Below are positions 59,936-64,000 of a DNA stretch of 64,000 nucleotides, piece after piece. Source of the DNA: Aliidongia sp035943795 (lineage in GTDB: Bacteria > Pseudomonadota > Alphaproteobacteria > ATCC43930 > CGMCC-115725); NCBI RefSeq assembly GCF_035943795.1, contig NZ_DASZBY010000036.1, positions 1 to 64,000 of the forward strand, written 5' to 3'. A program made the position numbers and the translations under genes. Below the pieces are notes generated by a model that saw only the letters and a program-made list of their open reading frames with translations, did no database searches and had not been told where the DNA came from. Numbering within the stretch: the stretch's first letter is position 1; every line of letters starts with the position of its first letter.

Positions 59936-60348
59936 TGGCCGATCGTCAGTCCCAGAACGCGCGTCTCCAGGGATCACCCTGCGCCCGATGCAGCGGCACC
60001 GAACGCTATGCCAACGGGCATCGCTGTGTGGCCTGCCAGTCGGCACGGCGACCACGCTCGATGAAGATCAAGCTGGAGCCGGCCGCATCCCGCGCCGAAG
60101 CGATCAAACTCGGCCGCGTCCATTATTACGGCGCCCCCTGCAAGCGCTGCGGAGGGACGAAGCGCTACAAGCAGAGCTGGGGCTGCGTCGCCTGCGCGAT
60201 CGCGGCCAGCACCGCCCGCCAGCACGGCCTGCGGGAGGCCAAGTGGCTGCCCAACGGCGAGCCCGTCCCTGCCGGGTGGGTCGAGCGCGAACCCCTTGGC
60301 CATCACGCTCACTATGGGCGACTGATCTGCCGGCAGGTGCCGGCATGA
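59935..60348 (+). CDS. Protein with two zinc fingers (second and third copies)
   Basis: A 137-residue protein containing two copies of a CARCSGTERYANGHRCVACQ-type finger, the second reading APCKRCGGTKRYKQSWGC then VACAIAAST. It shares its start base with the upstream stop (TGATG). The repeats suggest duplication within and between these genes. Function unknown. Confidence 0.6.
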   Translation: MADRQSQNARLQGSPCARCSGTERYANGHRCVACQSARRPRSMKIKLEPAASRAEAIKLGRVHYYGAPCKRCGGTKRYKQSWGCVACAIAASTARQHGLREAKWLPNGEPVPAGWVEREPLGHHAHYGRLICRQVPA

Positions 60349-60617
60349 CCGACTCCCCCACCTATCCCAAATACTTCGCCCAGGTCGGCACCAAGGCCAG
60401 ATGCATCCAGGGCCATGACGTTGCTCTGTTCATCGAGCCCTTGATGGACGGGGAGACGTTCCTGATCGACCGGCACCTGGGCTCCTGGCTCATCCCGATT
60501 GAATCCCGTCACCACGGGCTCTGCACCTGCGGGAAGCCGTTCTCGATCGGGCATGGCGTGGCGGCTCAGGTCATGGTCGGAAATGACTGGGTGCCGCACC
60601 GGGGCGGGGTGCTGTGA
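60345..60617 (+). CDS. Phage protein of unknown function
   Basis: A 90-residue protein (KYFAQVGTKARCIQGHDVAL, then LIPIESRHHGLCTCGKPFSI) with spaced Cys and His that may bind metal. It overlaps both neighbours by four bases. Confidence 0.5.
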   Translation: MTDSPTYPKYFAQVGTKARCIQGHDVALFIEPLMDGETFLIDRHLGSWLIPIESRHHGLCTCGKPFSIGHGVAAQVMVGNDWVPHRGGVL

Positions 60618-61333
60618 TCGCGATCGATCTCTTCTCGTGCATCGGGTGCCATGTGATCGGCTTCCAGCGCGCAGGCATCGAGACGATAGCCCTTTGCGAA
60701 AAGCGCCCGGCACGCCGCGCCATTCTGGCCAAGAATTTCCCGGAGATCGACATCTATGAGGCCGTCGAGTGGTTTCCTTCCATCCCTGCGGACATCATCA
60801 TCGGCGGTCCGCCCTGCCAACGAACAAGCGTCGCTTCAGCCATTCACGGCTATCGGAGTGGCGCGAGCCTCTGGCCGTGGATGCTCAGTGCCGGGATCAA
60901 CGCCTGCGCAGAATGGTTTGTCGTGGAGCAGCCGCCCGGAAATTCGTCGTGGGAAGCCGAAGTCTCTGCAGATCTTTCGGGAATTGGCTACCACGTCGCG
61001 CGATTTGAGTTTGGCGCTCACGATATTGGTGCGCCGTATATTCGCCGGCGAGTGTTCCTGGTTGCCTGCACCAGCCTGCAGAGACTGGCGCTCACCCGGG
61101 CTGCGCTCCCATCCGCGATTGACACAGTCAAGAGGGCAGCAGATGCCCGAGGTTCTTGGTCAGCGGATCAGCTCGGAACTCTACGAGTGGATGCTCAATC
61201 TGCCGGAGAGATGGACCGAGACTCCCGAGCCAACAGGGTCAGAACCGAGCGCATAGAGGCCCTTGGCGACAGCAACCCTCCGGAGATGGCCGAGGTCATC
61301 GGGCGCGCAATCATGGCCTCGGTGTCAGCATGA
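60614..61333 (+). CDS. C5-cytosine DNA methyltransferase
   Basis: A 239-residue Dcm-family enzyme starting at GTG. Motif I is IDLFSCIGCHVIGFQRAGIE, motif IV is GGPPCQRTS with the catalytic Cys, motif VI is VEQPPGN (ENV is usual) and motif VIII is APYIRRRVFLVA; motif X-like ALGDSNPPEMAEVIGRAI ends the protein. The target-recognition region is very short. No partner restriction enzyme is nearby, so it likely protects phage DNA. Confidence 0.85.
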   Translation: MIAIDLFSCIGCHVIGFQRAGIETIALCEKRPARRAILAKNFPEIDIYEAVEWFPSIPADIIIGGPPCQRTSVASAIHGYRSGASLWPWMLSAGINACAEWFVVEQPPGNSSWEAEVSADLSGIGYHVARFEFGAHDIGAPYIRRRVFLVACTSLQRLALTRAALPSAIDTVKRAADARGSWSADQLGTLRVDAQSAGEMDRDSRANRVRTERIEALGDSNPPEMAEVIGRAIMASVSA

Positions 61334-61617
61334 TCGTCTGCATCCCCCATCCCCTCCGCCACACCCTGCACAAGGCATGGCACTTCCTGGCCCACAAGCA
61401 CCGCGCCGCCATGGTGGTCAGCGTCTCGTGCTTCGTGTTGCCCGGCGCCGCAATTCTTGGGGTGATCCTAGACGCCTACATCGCTCCGGACTGGTCTCAG
61501 CCGATGGATGGGTTTGCGGAGCGGGGCGTTCCGATGTCGGTCCCGGAGCCATCGACGATCGCTCTGCTGCTGCCGGGGATCCTGGTCGTGGGCTGGATGA
61601 TGCGGGGGCGCAAGTGA
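61330..61617 (+). CDS. Small phage protein with PEP-CTERM-like tail
   Basis: A 95-residue protein. A basic N-terminus precedes a membrane segment (MVVSVSCFVLPGAAILGVIL); the C-terminus reads VPEPSTIALLLPGILVVGWM and ends MRGRK. That is a PEP motif, hydrophobic helix and basic tail, the tripartite PEP-CTERM sorting signal of exosortase systems. No exosortase is in the window. Overlaps neighbours by four bases. Confidence 0.65.
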   Translation: MIVCIPHPLRHTLHKAWHFLAHKHRAAMVVSVSCFVLPGAAILGVILDAYIAPDWSQPMDGFAERGVPMSVPEPSTIALLLPGILVVGWMMRGRK

Positions 61618-61802
61618 CCCGACGCATGAACGGGAACCAATGGAAGCGCGCCGCGAATGCGGATGAGGAGCCGTGCATAGTCTGCGGTGGATCGCTCGAC
61701 TGCGATCAATGCGATGGATCGGGATGCGATTATGGCGAGACCTGCATTCTGTGCGGGGGCTCCGGTCTTTGCTGGATGTGCCAAGAAAAGATCGAGCCAT
61801 GA
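61614..61802 (+). CDS. Small Cys-rich DnaJ-type zinc-finger protein
   Basis: A 62-residue protein with five CxxC-type pairs (EPCIVCGGSLDCDQCDGSG, TCILCGGSGLCWMC), probably a double zinc site. The GTG at 61614 overlaps the upstream stop (GTGA); an ATG at 61626 is possible. Related in style to the proteins at 50349 and 54241. Confidence 0.6.
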   Translation: MTRRMNGNQWKRAANADEEPCIVCGGSLDCDQCDGSGCDYGETCILCGGSGLCWMCQEKIEP

Positions 61803-62065
61803 CCCCTCTCAACGACTCCCAGATAGCCCAGAGGGTGGCGGCAGAGCCCGAAGCCGAATTCAGCCTGCGCGCTGCGGGGAAATTCGCGGAGAAGCAGTAC
61901 GAGATCGCCCTCTCGAAGCTCCAGTGGACGCCCTCGTCACCTTCCATAGACGGCGTCATCGCGCTGCTGCGGACCTATCTCGAATTCGGGCCATGGACTC
62001 CCGAGCAGATCGACCGCATGTGCGCCGCCAAGCGCAAGCATCTTTCAGGCCGAGGCGCCCGATGA
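61799..62065 (+). CDS. Phage protein upstream of dnaB
   Basis: An 88-residue helical protein (AGKFAEKQYEIALSKLQWTP, GVIALLRTYLEFGPWTPEQI). It overlaps the dnaB start by four bases, so it is translated with the helicase. It might be a helicase partner; nothing proves it. Confidence 0.55.
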   Translation: MTPLNDSQIAQRVAAEPEAEFSLRAAGKFAEKQYEIALSKLQWTPSSPSIDGVIALLRTYLEFGPWTPEQIDRMCAAKRKHLSGRGAR

Positions 62066-63561
62066 GCGCTGTGCAGGATCTCGTCACCCTCCAGAACCCC
62101 TTGCTGCGGGAGATGCCGAACAGCCTGGAGGCCGAGCAGTGCATCCTCGGAACGGTGCTGTTCAACAATGCCGTTCTGGAGCGGGTCGATTTCCTGTCGC
62201 CCCTGCATTTCTACGTGCCGGCGCATCAGCGGATCTTCGAAGCCATCCTGTCGATCGTCGGGGAAGGCAAGGTCGCGACGCCGATCTCTCTGGGCCCCTA
62301 TTTCTCCAACGATGCGGGGCTCCGCGACGCAGGCGGCACCAAATACCTGATCGACCTCTACAAGAACAACATGGGGCCGATGAACGCCGCCCAATATGGC
62401 CGGATGATTGTCGACGCCCACACCAGACGGGAGATCATCGAGGCCATTACCGATGCTCAGGCCGACGCGATCGAGCCGGCCCTGGAGGACGGCGCCGACA
62501 AGGTGCTGGAGCGCCTGCAGGAGCGCCTGGCGCTGATCGAGGCTGCAAGGGACACCACGGGCGAGCTGGGTCACGTCGCATCCGCCGTTGATGAGTCGAT
62601 CGCCGCCGCCGAGCATGCCTACCAGAACCGCGGCAAGGTGACGGGCATCAGCACCGGCATCCGCATCCTGGACAATCGCATCGGCGGCCTGCAGCGGGGC
62701 GACCTGCTGATTATCGCCGGCCGCCCGGGCATGGCCAAGACGGCACTCGCCACCAACATAGCCCAGAGCGCCGCCAGGGCCTATGCGGCGCATGTGGATG
62801 AGCGGGGCAAGCGCATCCTCGACAGCGGCGGTGTCGTCGCGTTCTTCAGCCTGGAAATGTCCGGCCGCCAGCTGGTCGACCGCATGCTGGCCGGCGAGTG
62901 CAATATCTCGACCGATCGCATTCGCGGCGGCGGCATCAGTCAGGAGGACTTCCAGGCCCTCTACGAAGAGAGCGCCCGGGTGCGCCGCCTGCCGTTATTC
63001 ATCGACGACCAGACCTCGATCACGATCGGCAGCATGAAATCCCGGGCCCGGAACGTCCGGCGCAAGCATGGCCTGGACCTGATCATCGTGGACTATCTCC
63101 AGCTCATGCGCGGCACCAGCAACCGGCGGGACGAGAACCGCACCCAGGAGATTTCCGAGATCACCCGCGGCCTCAAGACGATCGCGAAGGAACTCGACGT
63201 TCCGGTGATCGCACTCTCGCAATTGAGCCGCGATGTCGAGCGCCGGGAAGACAAGCGCCCAGTCCTGGCCGACCTGCGGGACAGCGGCTCGATCGAGCAG
63301 GATGCCGACATCGTCATGTTCGTCTACCGCGAGGAATATTACCTCGCCAACACCGAGCCGGCGAAGCGCGAGAACGAGAGCCAGGACAAGTTCGAGGCGC
63401 GGCGGGTGGAATATTTCGAGCGCCTGACCGCGTCGGCAGGCAAGGGGGAAATCATCATCGCCAAGCAGCGCCACGGTGCGACCGGCAGCCTCAGCCTCCG
63501 GTTCGATGGCCCGCGCACCAAGTGGTACGACCAGTATGAGCAGGGAGCAGATTATGAGTGA
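62062..63561 (+). CDS. dnaB: Replicative DNA helicase DnaB
   Basis: A 499-residue DnaB-family helicase. The N-terminal helical domain covers about residues 15-120; the RecA-like motor has a Walker A of GRPGMAKT (residues 220-227, with Ala where Gly is usual), FFSLEMSGRQLVDRMLAGE, LIIVDYLQLMRG (Walker B) and VPVIALSQLSRDVE. It unwinds DNA at the phage fork and would bind host primase. It overlaps the next gene by eight bases. Confidence 0.94.
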   Translation: MSAVQDLVTLQNPLLREMPNSLEAEQCILGTVLFNNAVLERVDFLSPLHFYVPAHQRIFEAILSIVGEGKVATPISLGPYFSNDAGLRDAGGTKYLIDLYKNNMGPMNAAQYGRMIVDAHTRREIIEAITDAQADAIEPALEDGADKVLERLQERLALIEAARDTTGELGHVASAVDESIAAAEHAYQNRGKVTGISTGIRILDNRIGGLQRGDLLIIAGRPGMAKTALATNIAQSAARAYAAHVDERGKRILDSGGVVAFFSLEMSGRQLVDRMLAGECNISTDRIRGGGISQEDFQALYEESARVRRLPLFIDDQTSITIGSMKSRARNVRRKHGLDLIIVDYLQLMRGTSNRRDENRTQEISEITRGLKTIAKELDVPVIALSQLSRDVERREDKRPVLADLRDSGSIEQDADIVMFVYREEYYLANTEPAKRENESQDKFEARRVEYFERLTASAGKGEIIIAKQRHGATGSLSLRFDGPRTKWYDQYEQGADYE

Positions 63562-64000
63562 TTCAGCGCTGCCGGATCCGCCCGTGTCGCCAGACATCGA
63601 TATCACCGGACTAGACGGGTTCATGTTGAACGTCCAACGCCTGTTCGCCTCCGAGCTTTGGGCACTCTCGACCGGGGACGAATTCAAGGCGGCCTTGGGC
63701 CTGTGGGGCAGGGCGTGGCAGCAGTCGCCGGCCGGCTCTCTGCCCGACGACGAGCGCGTTCTGTCGGCATTCTCTGGAGCAGGAAGCAAGTGGAAGAAGG
63801 TTAGGGACGTCGCGCTCCGGGGGTTCGTCAAGTGCTCCGATGGTCGCCTCTACCACGCCGTACTGTGCGAAGATGTGCGTAATGCCGCCAAGAAGAGGGA
63901 GGCATTCAAAGAGCGTACGAAAGCCGCTACGGAGGCAAGAAAGAGCCGCGTAGCGCAACGTGGCGACGACGTAACGTTGACGATAGACGATGACGTAACG
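63554..64000 (+). CDS. DUF1376-like phage replication protein (partial, cut by window edge)
   Basis: At least 149 residues. The start includes GFMLNVQRLFASELWALSTG, then ALGLWGRAWQQSPAGSLPDD and FVKCSDGRLYHAVLCEDVRN, matching DUF1376 proteins that accompany phage helicases, often as loader or primosome-like partners. The last part is charged and repeats GDDVT/DDDVT-type units. The frame is open to the edge, so the C-terminus is missing. Confidence 0.75.
   Translation, partial: MSDSALPDPPVSPDIDITGLDGFMLNVQRLFASELWALSTGDEFKAALGLWGRAWQQSPAGSLPDDERVLSAFSGAGSKWKKVRDVALRGFVKCSDGRLYHAVLCEDVRNAAKKREAFKERTKAATEARKSRVAQRGDDVTLTIDDDVT

Larger units (their letters stand above)
45128..64000. mobile_element. 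Lambda-like prophage (left part; right end beyond the window)
   Basis: A continuous block of phage genes: integrase, excisionase-like protein, leftward recombination operon with Bet/RecT, CI-like repressor and Cro-like switch with five shared operators, and a rightward replication operon with RusA, C5-methyltransferase, DnaB and a DUF1376 protein. Small overlapping genes, many unknowns and abrupt change from conserved flagellar genes mark it as an insertion. Structural and lysis genes are not reached. Confidence 0.95.

Noticed and set aside
60614..61333. A restriction-modification system
   Set aside because: Only the methyltransferase is present; no endonuclease gene is adjacent, so it is treated as an orphan phage enzyme.

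Overview
The window reads as high-GC alphaproteobacterial chromosome, most likely from a Rhodospirillales-type organism. The evidence is a rhizobial/Caulobacter-style flagellar regulon (SciP, FlbD, FliX and CtrA-like boxes) combined with FlhF/FlhG and CheZ, a single-cysteine DksA, an NDUFA9-like protein, and the rpmH-rnpA-yidD-yidC-yihA-argB order. Taxonomy is inferred from gene content only.

Region 1 (1-9.7 kb) is housekeeping sequence. It holds an edge fragment that may start a glutamate synthase small subunit, a secreted aspartyl protease, a LysR regulator, an NDUFA9-like protein, tRNA-Leu(CAG), a ribonuclease D-like exonuclease, then rpmH-rnpA-yidD-yidC-yihA-argB and a methyltransferase. 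A perfect hairpin separates the last two.

Region 2 (9.7-45.1 kb) is a large flagellar/chemotaxis block. Leftward genes are fliF-fliG-fliH-fliN-motA-flbD-flhA-flhF-flhG and a second FliK-like gene; sciP; flgD; fliK; flgI-flgJ-like-flgN-like; and flgF-flgG-flgA-flgH. Rightward genes are fliX, then two fliL genes, fliM, a DUF6468 protein, a MotE-like chaperone, cheZ, two MotB-like proteins and a very large AMIN/TPR-like exported protein. fliO and fliP lie leftward at the end. dksA, an orphan amino-acid-binding protein, and a metal-type PadR regulator with a small ferredoxin-like protein are interspersed. Non-coding sequence holds a repeated GGCA-N5-TGCC palindrome (candidate FlbD site) near fliF, fliK and flgI/fliX, CtrA-like boxes at fliF and sciP, and sigma-54-like promoters before fliK and flgF.

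Region 3 (about 45.13 kb to the right edge) is the left part of a lambda-like prophage whose other end is outside the window. Integrase and excisionase-like genes lie next to the host boundary. A long leftward early operon of overlapping small genes carries a Bet/RecT recombinase, a DUF968 nuclease-like protein and many unknowns. A CI-like LexA-fold repressor and a Cro-like gene are flanked by five copies of TTGCG-N5-CGCAA, two at the left promoter and three at the right. The rightward early operon encodes a GapR-like DUF2312 protein, RusA, zinc-finger proteins, a C5-methyltransferase, a small protein with a PEP-CTERM-like tail, DnaB helicase and a DUF1376 protein cut by the window edge. An AT-rich membrane protein gene sits inside the immunity region and is the best candidate for an uncharacterised lysogenic-conversion or exclusion function.
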